Shown in pieces: positions 1 to 9,558 of a stretch of DNA of 64,000 bases (within the stretch, counting starts at the first letter, position 1; every line of letters starts with the position of its first letter). A model generated the notes under the pieces. It did not search any database, was not told where the DNA came from, and saw only the letters and a program-made list of their open reading frames with translations. This DNA is from Staphylococcus sp. ACRSN. GTDB lineage: Bacteria; Bacillota; Bacilli; Staphylococcales; Staphylococcaceae. The DNA is taken from contig NZ_JAKRNS010000002.1 in assembly GCF_022346615.1 (NCBI RefSeq), positions 186,001 through 250,000 on the forward strand. The letters are read 5' to 3'. The translations under genes and the position numbers were made by a program.

Positions 1-1
1 A

Positions 2-355
2 TCAGCGTCTAACTCAAATAATGGCAACAGTGGTTCGCAATCACAGTATGTTGTACCTTATCAAGGACAAAATGCAGTACCAGTATCACAAAACATTTCA
101 TCTGGTAATGTAGACTCACAAGCAGCATTACAAAATCTACCAAATTTCCAAAATTCATTAGAACAAGCAACTGCCGAAATTAATGGACAAAACGGACAGA
201 ATAACCCATACAATGATTATAGTATTGAAGGTAGTGATGGTAACTATAGCTATATCTTTAGCTTCCAAAATCAAGCACAACCTGGTACTTATTCAATTGT
301 TACAGTCGACCAACAAGGTGTTGTTAGAATTGTAGATCCAGCATATCAACAATAA
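2..355 (+). CDS. C-terminal part of an Asn/Gln/Ser-rich protein, 5' end outside window
   Basis: The reading frame is open from base 2 and ends at TAA 353-355, giving the last 117 residues of a longer protein. The visible part is very rich in Asn, Gln, Ser and Gly, like a low-complexity linker of a secreted or surface protein. It is followed by a more ordered end containing a YSYIFSF stretch, a TYSIV strand and the terminus DPAYQQ. No LPXTG sorting signal or membrane anchor is present at the C-terminus. A bidirectional hairpin terminator follows directly. I do not recognise the family from this fragment. S. aureus carries a TpgX-like gene near here as I recall, which is a possible match but unverified. 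Confidence 0.75.
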   Translation, partial: SASNSNNGNSGSQSQYVVPYQGQNAVPVSQNISSGNVDSQAALQNLPNFQNSLEQATAEINGQNGQNNPYNDYSIEGSDGNYSYIFSFQNQAQPGTYSIVTVDQQGVVRIVDPAYQQ

Positions 356-396
356 AAATAGTAATATAAAGTTATAACTTTATATTTTCTTAAGAT

Positions 397-434
397 AAAA
401 AGATGTTTTCCTAATTTAGGAAAACATCTTTTTC
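397..434. terminator. Bidirectional hairpin terminator
   Basis: The arms AAAAGATGTTTTCCT and AGGAAAACATCTTTT are fully complementary around a 5-nt loop, with A and T runs on either side. It lies between the two convergent genes ending at 355 and 444 and can serve both strands. Confidence 0.85.
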
Positions 435-443
435 ATTTAATGA

Positions 444-2132
444 TTATGATTTTTTAGTTGCTTTTTGAATAATATGTGACAACGTTTCAAATGCATGATT
501 ATCTTTATTAACAAAAGCATTCATTTGAATTTCAGTCATTTGATGACTAATTAAATCATTTAATAACGCTTTGGCATCACTGTAACGAACGGTAGCAAGT
601 GAATGCATTACATCATCATACACACCTCGTTCAGCAACATATTTTGCGTGATTTGGTGTGTACTGACAAACTACCTTATCTAAAGTTAGTGCATCAAAGA
701 TGATTGATGAATAGTCAGTTAATACAATGTCTGAAACAAGTAATAAATCCTGAATTTCAATATTATTCGGTGCGATAATTGCATTTTCCGGTATGTCTGT
801 AGATGAATCCTCAATATGACCTTTAAAAACAACATTATATTTATTTAATAGGCCATCACTGATAGGTAGTAAATCAGATTGGTCATTTTCTGCTTTCCAA
901 GTAGGAGCATATAGTAATGTTGGTTTGGCTGAATCCAATTTCAGTTCTTTTTTTATAAATGACAAATAGGGGTGGTCACTCTGTTTGTCTAATAAATACC
1001 TTACTCTAGGATAACCACAGTTTAATAAATTTGTTTGTTGTTGTGGAAATGCAGTTTTGAAATAATCGATTATTTCTTCACAATCACAGACAAAGTAGTC
1101 TTGTTGTAACCATTTATTATATTTACGAGCACGATAATTATAGATATTTAAATTTTGATAAGGCTCTGTACTATCTAAAAACAACTTTTTAATAGGTGTA
1201 CCATGCCATAATTGGATAATTGTACCATTTGGTTTAATGTCGTCTGGAATATAACTTTCTAATATGACAACTTGAGCTGTTTCAATAATATCCTTTGTCT
1301 TTGGATCGTTTGGCTTTATAAAATTTGGACCGTTTACGTCGTCTGTAACAAAATAGATTGGTAATTTATTAAAATGTTTCGCAAAGTGGTTGAATAAATA
1401 ACGAGAATTTCCTCTAAATCCATAATCGAAACCTAAAAATACAATGTGATTTTTCAATTTAGAACTATCTTTTGAATATATATAGCTTTGGGCACGATGT
1501 TTTTTTACGAAATGACGTTGGATTGGACTGAAAATCCAATGAGGTATTTTGAAATTTAGTGAATTTAATAATTTATCTGTGAAACGCATATCATCAGGCG
1601 CAAGTGTTTCATGTGCTTTAAAAGGAATGCTATGCGAATGCAGATATGCCAATTTATTTAGATTAAATGCTGTTGTATTTAATGGTTCAAAATGATGCAC
1701 ACTATTCCACACAGTGTTACTTGTGGTAAATGATCTTGCAAAATCAAAAACAACATGACTATCTGTAACAATTTCTTCTTGAAGTAAAGATAACAAAGCA
1801 AGATCAAATAATTTTTCGACTTTATATTGTTCTAGCAATTTTAAACTTGTCTCAATATGGAAAATAATATTCGGATAATGATTAATGTTTTCTATCCAAT
1901 CATCAAAATTAATTTGTGATTTACCAAAATACCGACAGTCATTAACATAGTGCTGATCTACTGTGTAATCTACAACAATTGTACATTGTTTAATGTCGAC
2001 AGCTTTTAACATGTTTTTATATGTTTTAATGTGCTTATCCAAGATTATAAAATGTGTATAACCTTCTTGCATTGCTTTATTTAATTGTTGGGGTAAAATG
2101 TCCCATTTCTCTAATTCAATTTGTTTTATCAT
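444..2132 (-). CDS. TagF/TarF-like CDP-glycerol glycerophosphotransferase
   Basis: This 562-residue protein belongs to the CDP-glycerol:poly(glycerophosphate) glycerophosphotransferase family, which adds or polymerises glycerol-phosphate (or ribitol-phosphate) units on wall teichoic acid at the inner membrane face. The C-terminal half, from about residue 230, holds the family motifs: QLWHGTPIKKL with the catalytic-type His, NCGYPR, LLYAPTWK, and DIVLTDYSSIIFDAL near residue 470. The N-terminal 200 residues do not match a domain I know. The start is supported by a GAGGG motif upstream of the ATG. It stands alone, away from any tar/tag cluster in this window, so its acceptor is uncertain. A second envelope glycosyltransferase lies 2 kb away on the same strand beyond lldP, but the two are not one operon. 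S. aureus has an equivalent orphan as I recall. Confidence 0.85.
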   Translation of the reverse strand: MIKQIELEKWDILPQQLNKAMQEGYTHFIILDKHIKTYKNMLKAVDIKQCTIVVDYTVDQHYVNDCRYFGKSQINFDDWIENINHYPNIIFHIETSLKLLEQYKVEKLFDLALLSLLQEEIVTDSHVVFDFARSFTTSNTVWNSVHHFEPLNTTAFNLNKLAYLHSHSIPFKAHETLAPDDMRFTDKLLNSLNFKIPHWIFSPIQRHFVKKHRAQSYIYSKDSSKLKNHIVFLGFDYGFRGNSRYLFNHFAKHFNKLPIYFVTDDVNGPNFIKPNDPKTKDIIETAQVVILESYIPDDIKPNGTIIQLWHGTPIKKLFLDSTEPYQNLNIYNYRARKYNKWLQQDYFVCDCEEIIDYFKTAFPQQQTNLLNCGYPRVRYLLDKQSDHPYLSFIKKELKLDSAKPTLLYAPTWKAENDQSDLLPISDGLLNKYNVVFKGHIEDSSTDIPENAIIAPNNIEIQDLLLVSDIVLTDYSSIIFDALTLDKVVCQYTPNHAKYVAERGVYDDVMHSLATVRYSDAKALLNDLISHQMTEIQMNAFVNKDNHAFETLSHIIQKATKKS

Positions 2133-2323
2133 GATAAATCCCTCTACATAAATGTTATTGTGCCTATTTTACCACGTAGGCTAGATTAGACAAAATCATC
2201 CCCTTACACTTCAGGAAACAAGGTTGTTAAATGTAATTATTTTATTTAAACAAAAGAATAAACATAATTTTTGGGTTGTAGTAAATTATTTAATATTAAA
2301 CATTATAAAAATTAAAAAAACAG

Positions 2324-2351
2324 TTGTATTCATTTAAAGAAGTGATATAAT
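2324..2351 (+). promoter_or_regulatory. SigA-type promoter of the lactate permease
   Basis: A -35 box TTGTAT at 2324-2329 and a perfect -10 TATAAT at 2346-2351 are separated by 16 nt. The Rex operator begins 5 nt downstream, so bound Rex would block initiation. Confidence 0.65.
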
Positions 2352-2355
2352 GAAT

Positions 2356-2373
2356 TTGTGAAAAAAATCACAA
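2356..2373. promoter_or_regulatory. Rex operator upstream of lldP
   Basis: The 18-bp palindrome TTGTGAAAAAAATCACAA matches the consensus for Rex, the NADH/NAD+-sensing repressor of Gram-positive bacteria (TTGTGA, 6 nt, TCACAA). It sits immediately downstream of the promoter -10 and 65 bp before the lldP start. The lactate permease is a known member of the S. aureus Rex regulon. The prediction is that transcription rises when NADH accumulates, i.e. under oxygen limitation or NO stress. Confidence 0.85.
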
Positions 2374-2438
2374 TAAATTCCAAAAGGTTTACAAAGCAAA
2401 TTATATTAAATTTATATAGAAAGAAGAAGTGAGTCAAA

Positions 2439-4040
2439 ATGTTTGTAGAGAATTTTAATCCATTTAACAATATCGTGGTCTCAAGCATTGTTGCTGCCAT
2501 TCCTATTGTCTTATTTTTATTATGTTTAACTGTTTTTAAAATGAAAGGTATATACGCAGCGATTACTACAGTAGTTGTGACTTTGATAATCGCAATTGGT
2601 TTATTCAAATTACCTATACCGATTGCGTCAGGTGCGATGATTGAAGGTTTTTATCAAGGCATCATACCAATTGGTTATATTGTCATCATGGCTGTTTTGT
2701 TATATAAAATAACCAACGAAAGTGGACAATTTAAGACGATTCAAGATAGTATCGCTAGTATTTCGCAAGATCAACGCATTCAAATTTTATTAATTGCATT
2801 TGCTTTTAATGGATTCTTAGAAGGTGCAGCTGGTTTCGGTGTTCCAATTGCAATTTGTGCGTTGCTATTAACGCAACTTGGTTTTCAACCGTTACAAGCA
2901 GCGATGTTATGCTTAATAGCTAATGCCTCAGCTGGTGCATTTGGAGCAATTGGGATACCTGTACAAGTTATAGATACGCTAAACTTATCAGGTAATGTAA
3001 CAAGTATGGAAGTTTCACAAATTTCAGTATTTACTTTAGTGATAATAAATATGTTTATTCCATTTTTATTAATTTGGATAGTGGATGGTTTTAAAGGAAT
3101 CAAAGAAACCTTACCAGCAATATTAGTAGTTGGCGTTAGTTATACAATTACGCAAGCACTTATTACAATCTTTATTGGTCCTGAATTAGCTGATATTATA
3201 CCTCCATTGGTTGCTATGGTGTCATTGGCATTATTTTCTAAAAAATTCCAACCTAAACATATTTTTAGAATACAAAAAGATGTTAAACCGACAATGCCAA
3301 TTAAACATAGTATGAAATCAATTGCATATGCATGGAGTCCATTCTATATTTTAACAATCATCGTGATGATTTGGAGTTCACCACAATTTAAAGGTTTATT
3401 TTTACCAGATGGCGCTTTAGCTTCATTAGTTGCAAATATTACAATTCCAGGTACGTATAGTGAGTTCGCTAAGAAAAGTATCATTCTACCATTTAATTTT
3501 ATTGGACAAACAGGAACTGCAATTTTGATTGTTATTATCATTACAGTTTTAATGTCTAGCAAAGTGAATTTTGGAGATGCATTGCGCTTATTTAAAGTTA
3601 CTTTTTTAGAATTATGGTTATCTATTCTTACAATTTGTTTTATCTTAATTATTTCAAAATTAATGACTTATGCAGGACTTAGTATGGCGTTAGGTGAAAG
3701 TATTGCTAAAACAGGGGCAATGTTCCCATTACTATCACCAATATTAGGATGGTTAGGTGTGTTTATGACTGGATCTGTTGTTAATAACAATTCACTCTTT
3801 GCACCAATCCAAGCTTCAGTTGCACAAAATATTGGCACAAGTGGTTCTCTATTAGTTTCTGCAAATACAGTTGGTGGTGTCGCAGCAAAATTAATTTCAC
3901 CACAATCTATTGCGATTGCAACTGCTTCTGTTAAGCAAGTAGGTAAAGAATCAGAATTATTAAAAATGACATTAAAATATAGTGTTGCGATGTTAGTATT
4001 CATTTGCGTTTGGACTTATATTTTAAATTTAATACTATAA
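2439..4040 (+). CDS. lldP: L-lactate permease, LldP/LctP family
   Basis: This 533-residue integral membrane protein belongs to the LctP lactate:H+ symporter family and exchanges lactate across the cytoplasmic membrane. About 12-14 hydrophobic segments run through the whole length. Family motifs are visible: FNGFLEGAAGFGVPIAICALLL around residues 120-145, SAGAFGAIGIPV around 165, and near the C-terminus a segment reading GGVAAKLISPQSIAIA. Length equals that usual for the family (about 530). The start is preceded by an AGAAAGAAG Shine-Dalgarno. A Rex box and promoter lie just upstream, consistent with lactate fermentation metabolism. It is monocistronic and ends before the terminator at 4153-4190. 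Confidence 0.95.
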   Translation: MFVENFNPFNNIVVSSIVAAIPIVLFLLCLTVFKMKGIYAAITTVVVTLIIAIGLFKLPIPIASGAMIEGFYQGIIPIGYIVIMAVLLYKITNESGQFKTIQDSIASISQDQRIQILLIAFAFNGFLEGAAGFGVPIAICALLLTQLGFQPLQAAMLCLIANASAGAFGAIGIPVQVIDTLNLSGNVTSMEVSQISVFTLVIINMFIPFLLIWIVDGFKGIKETLPAILVVGVSYTITQALITIFIGPELADIIPPLVAMVSLALFSKKFQPKHIFRIQKDVKPTMPIKHSMKSIAYAWSPFYILTIIVMIWSSPQFKGLFLPDGALASLVANITIPGTYSEFAKKSIILPFNFIGQTGTAILIVIIITVLMSSKVNFGDALRLFKVTFLELWLSILTICFILIISKLMTYAGLSMALGESIAKTGAMFPLLSPILGWLGVFMTGSVVNNNSLFAPIQASVAQNIGTSGSLLVSANTVGGVAAKLISPQSIAIATASVKQVGKESELLKMTLKYSVAMLVFICVWTYILNLIL

Positions 4041-4152
4041 GTACAGATTTTAATAAATCATGATAATCAGACGATGAGTTAAAAATGAAAGTATTGATGA
4101 AATTCTGATTAAATGAATTCATGGTCTCTTTGTTTAGCACTGTATAATATAA

Positions 4153-4190
4153 AATATGCCCAGACATTATAACTGTCTGGGCATATTTTT
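4153..4190. terminator. Bidirectional terminator between lldP and the glycosyltransferase
   Basis: ATATGCCCAGACA pairs with TGTCTGGGCATAT around a 7-nt loop and is followed by a T run. It separates two convergent genes. Confidence 0.85.
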
Positions 4191-4225
4191 ATATCTGCAT
4201 TATTGACTTGAAAAGGGTAGTGATA

Positions 4226-5371
4226 CTAATTGAGCATATTTAGGAAATTAATGTATATAGCTTGAGGTGAATATTGTTCAACCGTGCGATGAGCATTTTT
4301 TAATATGACATGCTCTTTGAATTCCTGATTAATTAAGCGACGTAATTTATTTGATAATGCTTCGGTGTTTCCGTGCTCTATTAAATAACCATTTACATTA
4401 TTTTCAATAATTGAATCGGGGCCAGTATTGCCATCAAAACTAACAACGATATTACTTTGATTCATCGCTTCGAGAATTACCATGCCAAATCCTTCATTCC
4501 GTGATGGTATGACAGTGATTTCACTCATAGCCAGTTTTTTATTTAAATTTTGAGTGGGGCCTTTTAATTTAATAATATCAGTCATTCCAAATTGATTGAT
4601 TGATTTTTGTAATTGACCTTTTTCTTGCCCTTCACCATAAATAAAGACTTGGTAATCAAATTGTCTCATCGTATGTTGAATCGGGTTGATACTTTCGATA
4701 AGTAAGTCAAATCCTTTTTCATATTCTAAACGACCAGCAGCTGTAATGATTTTAGATTTAGATGTATACAGGCGTTGCTCATCAATGATATTTGGAACCA
4801 CAAAAACGGGTGTTTGCAAACGAGATTGATATTTATCACGATCTTTAGATGTTAAGGTAGTAACCTTGTCTAAATGTTGATAAGCTTCGATTATTTCAAG
4901 TTGATATGGTTCAGGATGTGCATCAAAATTCATGTGCTCCATCCCAATCTTTTCTACATGAGTGGGCGCATATTTAGAAATTAAAATATTGAAACTTGCG
5001 CGTGTACCAATAATTGTATCTGTAGTTACATGTTTTAAGGCATGGATCATTTTTTTTTCAATATAGTTTGAAAATTGATTTAGTCCAGGTTCAAATTGTG
5101 ATAATTCTTTTGGTTTGTTTAAATTAGTGAACTTATTAATTCGATTAAATAAAATATCTTTAAAGTTTAATGGGTGTAACTGATAATTAATTAAAGGTTT
5201 AATCTTAATAGAATCATGTAGTTGAAAATAAGGGCGATCATTAGATTTGAAAACTGAAATTATTGTCACTTCATGTCCCTTTTCAGCTAAAGTGTTGGCT
5301 AATTGTGAAATAGACTTAACTGTACCACCCATTGCATAAACGTTATGCATAAAAAAAGTGATTGATTTCAT
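4226..5371 (-). CDS. GT4-family glycosyltransferase
   Basis: This 381-residue cytosolic protein has the two-domain layout of GT-B glycosyltransferases (family 4). The N-terminal Rossmann start carries MGGTVKSISQLANTL, a glycine loop typical of the family. The C-terminal domain, from about residue 205, has TAAGRLEYEKGFDLLIES (the nucleotide-sugar binding domain start), a YGEGQE strand, LKGPTQNL, and the EGFGMVILEAM segment with the conserved EX7E-type glutamates. It resembles TagE/TarM-like or capsule glycosyltransferases; donor and acceptor cannot be read from sequence. The start follows a strong GGAGG. It is monocistronic. The 525-nt gap upstream contains its promoter region and an orphan hairpin. 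Confidence 0.85.
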   Translation of the reverse strand: MKSITFFMHNVYAMGGTVKSISQLANTLAEKGHEVTIISVFKSNDRPYFQLHDSIKIKPLINYQLHPLNFKDILFNRINKFTNLNKPKELSQFEPGLNQFSNYIEKKMIHALKHVTTDTIIGTRASFNILISKYAPTHVEKIGMEHMNFDAHPEPYQLEIIEAYQHLDKVTTLTSKDRDKYQSRLQTPVFVVPNIIDEQRLYTSKSKIITAAGRLEYEKGFDLLIESINPIQHTMRQFDYQVFIYGEGQEKGQLQKSINQFGMTDIIKLKGPTQNLNKKLAMSEITVIPSRNEGFGMVILEAMNQSNIVVSFDGNTGPDSIIENNVNGYLIEHGNTEALSNKLRRLINQEFKEHVILKNAHRTVEQYSPQAIYINFLNMLN

Positions 5372-5897
5372 AAGAAAACCTCCAAAATTACTTTTCTTAA
5401 ATTAAAATTAATTATAGCATGAATTACATTTTAAATTGAATAAAGTGGATATTGTAATGTGCACATTTAACATAATGTAATTGGAAAATGTTGAATGTTA
5501 TATTTTATGATATATAGTAGAGCTTATTTTAGTAACAATATCGCATTTATGGCTATTGAAAATTTTGAAAATAATTTCAAAAATTATTTAGGTTTAATCC
5601 TTTTGTGACAGTGTTTTATATCGTTAATTAATAATTTAAAGTTTACACTTATCAACAAAAAATGTGTAGAATTACCGAAATCTCTTTTTTCATACGACAA
5701 TAACGTATATAATTAGAAGAGTATGAAAGAGAATATCGTCTGGCGATGTTCTTTTTATTATATATAATAACGATATGTGCTTTTTTATTTTTTATCTATA
5801 GAAAACGCTTTATTCAGCTAGTGAAATTATTTGTTTTCTAAGTTTTAGAAATAGATAACGTTCTATAATCATATATAAAAGGGGGACTGTGTTTGTT
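5372..5897. other. Long AT-rich intergenic region with an orphan terminator hairpin
   Basis: No convincing ORF lies here. The left half must hold the divergent promoter of the glycosyltransferase. In the right half a -10-like TATAAT (5708-5713) is followed at 5730-5756 by a 9-bp hairpin (AGAATATCG/CGATGTTCT, one G-T wobble, 5-nt loop) and five T residues. This is a complete intrinsic terminator with no gene ahead of it. It may end a very short RNA or act as a leader attenuator for mqo. A GGGGGA Shine-Dalgarno closes the region. Confidence 0.55.
5730..5756 (+). terminator. Orphan intrinsic terminator upstream of mqo
   Basis: A 9-bp stem with a 5-nt loop (TCTGG) and a following T tract lies about 17 nt after a TATAAT hexamer and 140 nt before mqo. 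No coding region precedes it on the plus strand. Confidence 0.6.
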
Positions 5898-7376
5898 ATG
5901 AGTACAATACATAGCAAAACAGATGTCATCTTAATTGGTGGCGGAATTATGAGTGCAACATTAGGAACTTTATTAAAAGAACTAGCACCTGAAAAAGAAA
6001 TTAAGATGTTTGAAAGATTGTCTACACCAGCAGAGGAAAGTACCAATGCTTGGAATAATGCGGGCACAGGTCATTCTGCATTATGCGAATTGAACTATAC
6101 TAAAGAAAACAAAGATGGATCTATAGATATTGAAAAGGCGATTAAAATAAATGAGCAATTCCAAATCTCAAAACAATTTTGGAGCCATCTCGTTAAGGAA
6201 GGTCAACTTGATCATCCAGAATCATTTATTAAACCAGTACCACACATGAGTTTTGTCCAAGGCGTGAAGAATGTTGATTTCTTAAAAAGAAGAGTAGAAC
6301 AACTTAATAAAAATGTGTTATTTAGCAACATGGAAATAACTGATGATAAAGAAAAAATTGCTAACTGGACACCATTAATTATGGAAGGTCGTACGTCACA
6401 TGTTCCTATGGCAATTACATATGATAAAACTGGTACAGATGTGAATTTTAGCGAGTTAACTAAAAAACTTTTCCATAATTTAGCTGAAAAGCAAGTTGAG
6501 TTAAATTATAAACATCAAGTTGAAGATTTAAAGCAACGAAAAGATGGCGTGTGGGAAGTTAAAGTCAAAGATTTAAATTCAAATGAAACAAAAGTTTATG
6601 AAAGTGATTTTGTCTTTATTGGTGCTGGTGGTGCAAGCTTACCATTATTACAAAAAACAGGTATTAAAGAATCTAAGCATGTTGGTGGTTTCCCAGTAAG
6701 TGGACTATTCTTAGTATGTAGAGACGAAGCAATCACAAAGCAACATTTAGCAAAAGTATATGGTAAAGCATCTGTAGGAGCACCACCTATGTCTGTACCT
6801 CATTTAGATACGCGATATATAGATGGTAAGAGAACCTTATTGTTTGGACCATTTGCAGGATTTTCACCTAAATTTATGAAGACCGGTTCTAATATGGACT
6901 TGATTAAATCTGTAAAACCAAACAATATTATTACAATGCTTTCAGCTGGCGTTAAAGAAATTAATTTAACTAAATATCTCATCTCTCAATTAACACTTTC
7001 AAATGAAGAGCGAATGGAAGATTTAAGAACATTTGTACCAAATGCGAAAAGTGAAGATTGGGAAGTTGTTGTTGCAGGACAACGTGTTCAAGTTATTAAA
7101 GATACTGAATCTGGAAAAGGCACATTACAATTTGGTACTGAAGTTATAACGTCAGAAGATGGATCGTTATCTGCATTACTAGGTGCTTCACCTGGGGCGT
7201 CAACTGCAGTAGATATTATGTTAGATTTATTAAAACGTTGCTTTAATGATGAATTCTCAAATTGGGAAGTTAAGATTAAAGAAATAATTCCTTCATTTGG
7301 ACAGCGTTTATCAGAAAATGAAATATTATATAGAGAAGTAAACGAAGAAATTAAGAAAAATTTAAAAATTGATTAA
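5898..7376 (+). CDS. mqo: Malate:quinone oxidoreductase
   Basis: This peripheral membrane FAD enzyme oxidises malate to oxaloacetate and passes electrons to the quinone pool, replacing or bypassing NAD-dependent malate dehydrogenase. At 492 residues it has the normal length. The FAD-binding Rossmann loop [15 protein letters not shown] is at residues 12-26. Family motifs [16 protein letters not shown] (about 52-67), [15 protein letters not shown] (about 242-256), PVSGLFL and [13 protein letters not shown] near the C-terminus are present. I chose the ATG at 5898 rather than the in-frame GTG at 5889 because the GTG abuts the GGGGGA ribosome site. S. aureus carries two mqo paralogues as I recall; this is one of them. 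It is monocistronic with its own terminator. Confidence 0.95.
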   Translation: MSTIHSKTDVILIGGGIMSATLGTLLKELAPEKEIKMFERLSTPAEESTNAWNNAGTGHSALCELNYTKENKDGSIDIEKAIKINEQFQISKQFWSHLVKEGQLDHPESFIKPVPHMSFVQGVKNVDFLKRRVEQLNKNVLFSNMEITDDKEKIANWTPLIMEGRTSHVPMAITYDKTGTDVNFSELTKKLFHNLAEKQVELNYKHQVEDLKQRKDGVWEVKVKDLNSNETKVYESDFVFIGAGGASLPLLQKTGIKESKHVGGFPVSGLFLVCRDEAITKQHLAKVYGKASVGAPPMSVPHLDTRYIDGKRTLLFGPFAGFSPKFMKTGSNMDLIKSVKPNNIITMLSAGVKEINLTKYLISQLTLSNEERMEDLRTFVPNAKSEDWEVVVAGQRVQVIKDTESGKGTLQFGTEVITSEDGSLSALLGASPGASTAVDIMLDLLKRCFNDEFSNWEVKIKEIIPSFGQRLSENEILYREVNEEIKKNLKID

Positions 7377-7385
7377 TTTATAACA

Positions 7386-7432
7386 ATAAGGAACCGCTTG
7401 AATGATTTACAATTCAAGCGATTCCTTATTAT
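7386..7432. terminator. Terminator shared by mqo and hssS
   Basis: AAGGAAcCGCTTGAAT pairs with ATTCAAGCGaTTCCTT around a 7-nt loop, followed by a T-rich tract. It lies between convergent genes. Confidence 0.8.
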
Positions 7433-7437
7433 TTTTA

Positions 7438-8808
7438 TCATGTATTTTGTTTTAACTTTATAGTAAAGGTTGTACCATCATCTAATTGACTTTCTACCTC
7501 AATCAATCCGTCATGTAATTCAATTATGGATTTGGTAATAGCAAGTCCAAGTCCGTTACTATTAGCGTTACTGTGTAATTTAAAGAATCGGTCAAATAAT
7601 TTTTTTTGCGTTTCTTTGTCTATACCTTCTCCTTCATCAGAAATACGACAAATAATATAATTATTTTGTGAAAACAAATTAATTTCAATCAATCCATGAG
7701 ATGGAGAATACTTTATAGCATTTGTAACAATGTTTTGAAATGCTTGATGTAATAGGCGTTCATTACCAATATAATTGGTTTCTGATAAATCAGATAGTAT
7801 CATTAATTCTTTTTGGTTAGCCGCGTATTGTTCATGTCTCACAATATTTTGAAGTAATTCTTTTAAATCAATCGTATCATTAAATGACAAATGTTCAGCA
7901 TTATCTAATTCTGATAGTAATAATAGCGCTTTTGTTAAATCACTTAATCGAGTTGTGATTTGGTATATTTCATCGATATAGTGTGAGGATGACTCAACGT
8001 CTTTGCTATTTTTTAACTGATCTAATAAGTGATGGATATGTGTAAGTGGTGTTTTGATTTCATGCGAGACATTTTGAACAAAATTTTGACGCATATCATC
8101 TAATTGTTTCAATGATTGGCGCATATTATCAAAACGGTATTGTAGTGTGCCTAATTCATCGTTTCTAGTAATTTTAATTGGTTTATCAAAATCCCCATTC
8201 ATTAAGTATTCCGTTGCACGCTTTAATTGTTGTACAGGCTTAATGATTGAATACGTAGAGGCAATGGTTAGGAAAATAGATATTGCCAATAATAATGATA
8301 TGAGAATTGCTAAAAAGATTCTGAATTCACTAAAGGTTTTTCCTATATCGGGTCTTATAAATACAGCTAAAGCTTTATTATTAGTCTGAAATGCTAATCC
8401 GACAGTATTTTTTGTAGTATTATCAAAAAAACCAGTAACGATAGGATTGTATGGAAGATGTTTGATTCCATGATAAGGTTTGCCAGACAAAACTTGCTTA
8501 ATGGCTTGCTTTGATACATCATCTTTTCTGAATTTTTGACCGTAAAATGTTTTCGTTCCAGTTTTTGTTACAGTCATTATTTGGTAATTCATTTCACCTA
8601 AGTGTTTGAAGTAGGGTGTTAAATTAGTAATGTGCGATGATTGTTGAAAAGCGCGTGCGTCTTTTAATGTTCTCATGATTTTAGCATCATTATTTGTTTT
8701 TAGTGCATTATGATAGATTATATTTGTGAAAAAGAAACTTATGATTGCACTGAATAACATTACGATAATTGTATAGATTGCGATTCGAAAATAAAGTGAT
8801 TTAAACAT
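7438..8808 (-). CDS. hssS: Heme sensor histidine kinase HssS
   Basis: This membrane histidine kinase senses excess heme (or heme-induced damage) and phosphorylates HssR. The order is: TM1 (about residues 9-31), an extracytoplasmic sensor of about 130 residues, TM2 (about 164-185), a HAMP domain, then the HisKA box NVSHEIKTPLTH with the phospho-acceptor at His249, and the HATPase_c domain with an N box (QNIVTNAIKY) and G boxes (DEGEGI, NGLGLAI). It has 456 residues, matching the usual 457. I start at the ATG at 8808; the upstream ATG at 8814 touches the GGTGG ribosome site. It overlaps the end of hssR by 8 bp, so the two genes are cotranscribed and probably translationally coupled. Confidence 0.95.
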   Translation of the reverse strand: MFKSLYFRIAIYTIIVMLFSAIISFFFTNIIYHNALKTNNDAKIMRTLKDARAFQQSSHITNLTPYFKHLGEMNYQIMTVTKTGTKTFYGQKFRKDDVSKQAIKQVLSGKPYHGIKHLPYNPIVTGFFDNTTKNTVGLAFQTNNKALAVFIRPDIGKTFSEFRIFLAILISLLLAISIFLTIASTYSIIKPVQQLKRATEYLMNGDFDKPIKITRNDELGTLQYRFDNMRQSLKQLDDMRQNFVQNVSHEIKTPLTHIHHLLDQLKNSKDVESSSHYIDEIYQITTRLSDLTKALLLLSELDNAEHLSFNDTIDLKELLQNIVRHEQYAANQKELMILSDLSETNYIGNERLLHQAFQNIVTNAIKYSPSHGLIEINLFSQNNYIICRISDEGEGIDKETQKKLFDRFFKLHSNANSNGLGLAITKSIIELHDGLIEVESQLDDGTTFTIKLKQNT

Positions 8809-9475
8809 AGTCATCCACCTTGTATCCTAGGCCACGAACGGTTTCAATAGTAATAGTCGTATCAAGTTTTTCTAAACGTTTCCTAAGTCTTTTTATATGT
8901 ACATCCACAGTTCTTTCATCACCTTCATACTCAAAACCCCAAATCTTTGCAATTAAGTCATCGCGATTAAATACTTGCTTTGGATGAGAAGCTAATAAAA
9001 ATAGTAATTGAAATTCTTTGTTTGGTAAGTTCATTGTTTTAGAGTTAGCTTCAATTTCTAAAAAAGATAAATTAAGTGTTAAATTTCCGATAGTCAATTC
9101 ATTGTTTGCATTGATATTGTATCGTTTTAGTACAGCTTTGATTCTAAATATAAGTTCTTTAACCTCAAAGGGTTTAGTTACATAGTCATCAGTTCCAGTT
9201 AAATAAGCCTGTTCTTTATCGCTTAATGCATCACGTGCCGTTAACATGATGACAGGTAAGTTATAATCATCTTTCAGATATTTACATAACTCAAAGCCGT
9301 TTATGCCATTCATCATAATATCAACAACTGCAATATCAACGGAATTGTGCTCTAAATATGTTAAAGCAGATTCAGCACTTTCTTTCGTTACCGTTGTAAG
9401 TCCTTCGTTTTTAACATGCTTGGCTACATAATCTAATATTTGTATATCATCATCTACGATTAAACAAGTTGGCAT
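8801..9475 (-). CDS. hssR: Heme response regulator HssR
   Basis: This 224-residue OmpR/PhoB-type response regulator is phosphorylated by HssS and activates the hrtAB exporter. The receiver domain shows the acidic pocket D8-D10, phospho-acceptor D52 in VVDIMMNG, and Lys in YVTKPFEVKEL. The C-terminal winged helix has DERTVDVHIKRLRKRLEK and RGLGYKV. The start at 9475 follows GAGGAG with 9-nt spacing and gives the standard length; an in-frame ATG further upstream (9556) would add 27 unrelated residues and run into the HssR binding repeat. It is transcribed away from hrtB. The intergenic region carries the direct repeat it is expected to bind. Confidence 0.95.
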   Translation of the reverse strand: MPTCLIVDDDIQILDYVAKHVKNEGLTTVTKESAESALTYLEHNSVDIAVVDIMMNGINGFELCKYLKDDYNLPVIMLTARDALSDKEQAYLTGTDDYVTKPFEVKELIFRIKAVLKRYNINANNELTIGNLTLNLSFLEIEANSKTMNLPNKEFQLLFLLASHPKQVFNRDDLIAKIWGFEYEGDERTVDVHIKRLRKRLEKLDTTITIETVRGLGYKVDDYV

Positions 9476-9558
9476 ATATAACGTCTCCTCTATCAGTTTA
9501 TTGTCATTATAAACATAACTATTATTCTGAACAACTTTAAGTAAATAAAATAACAATA

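Noticed and set aside
3668..4003. Open frame on the minus strand inside lldP (111 codons)
   Set aside because: It is antisense to a well-supported conserved gene, has no ribosome site and no recognisable domain.
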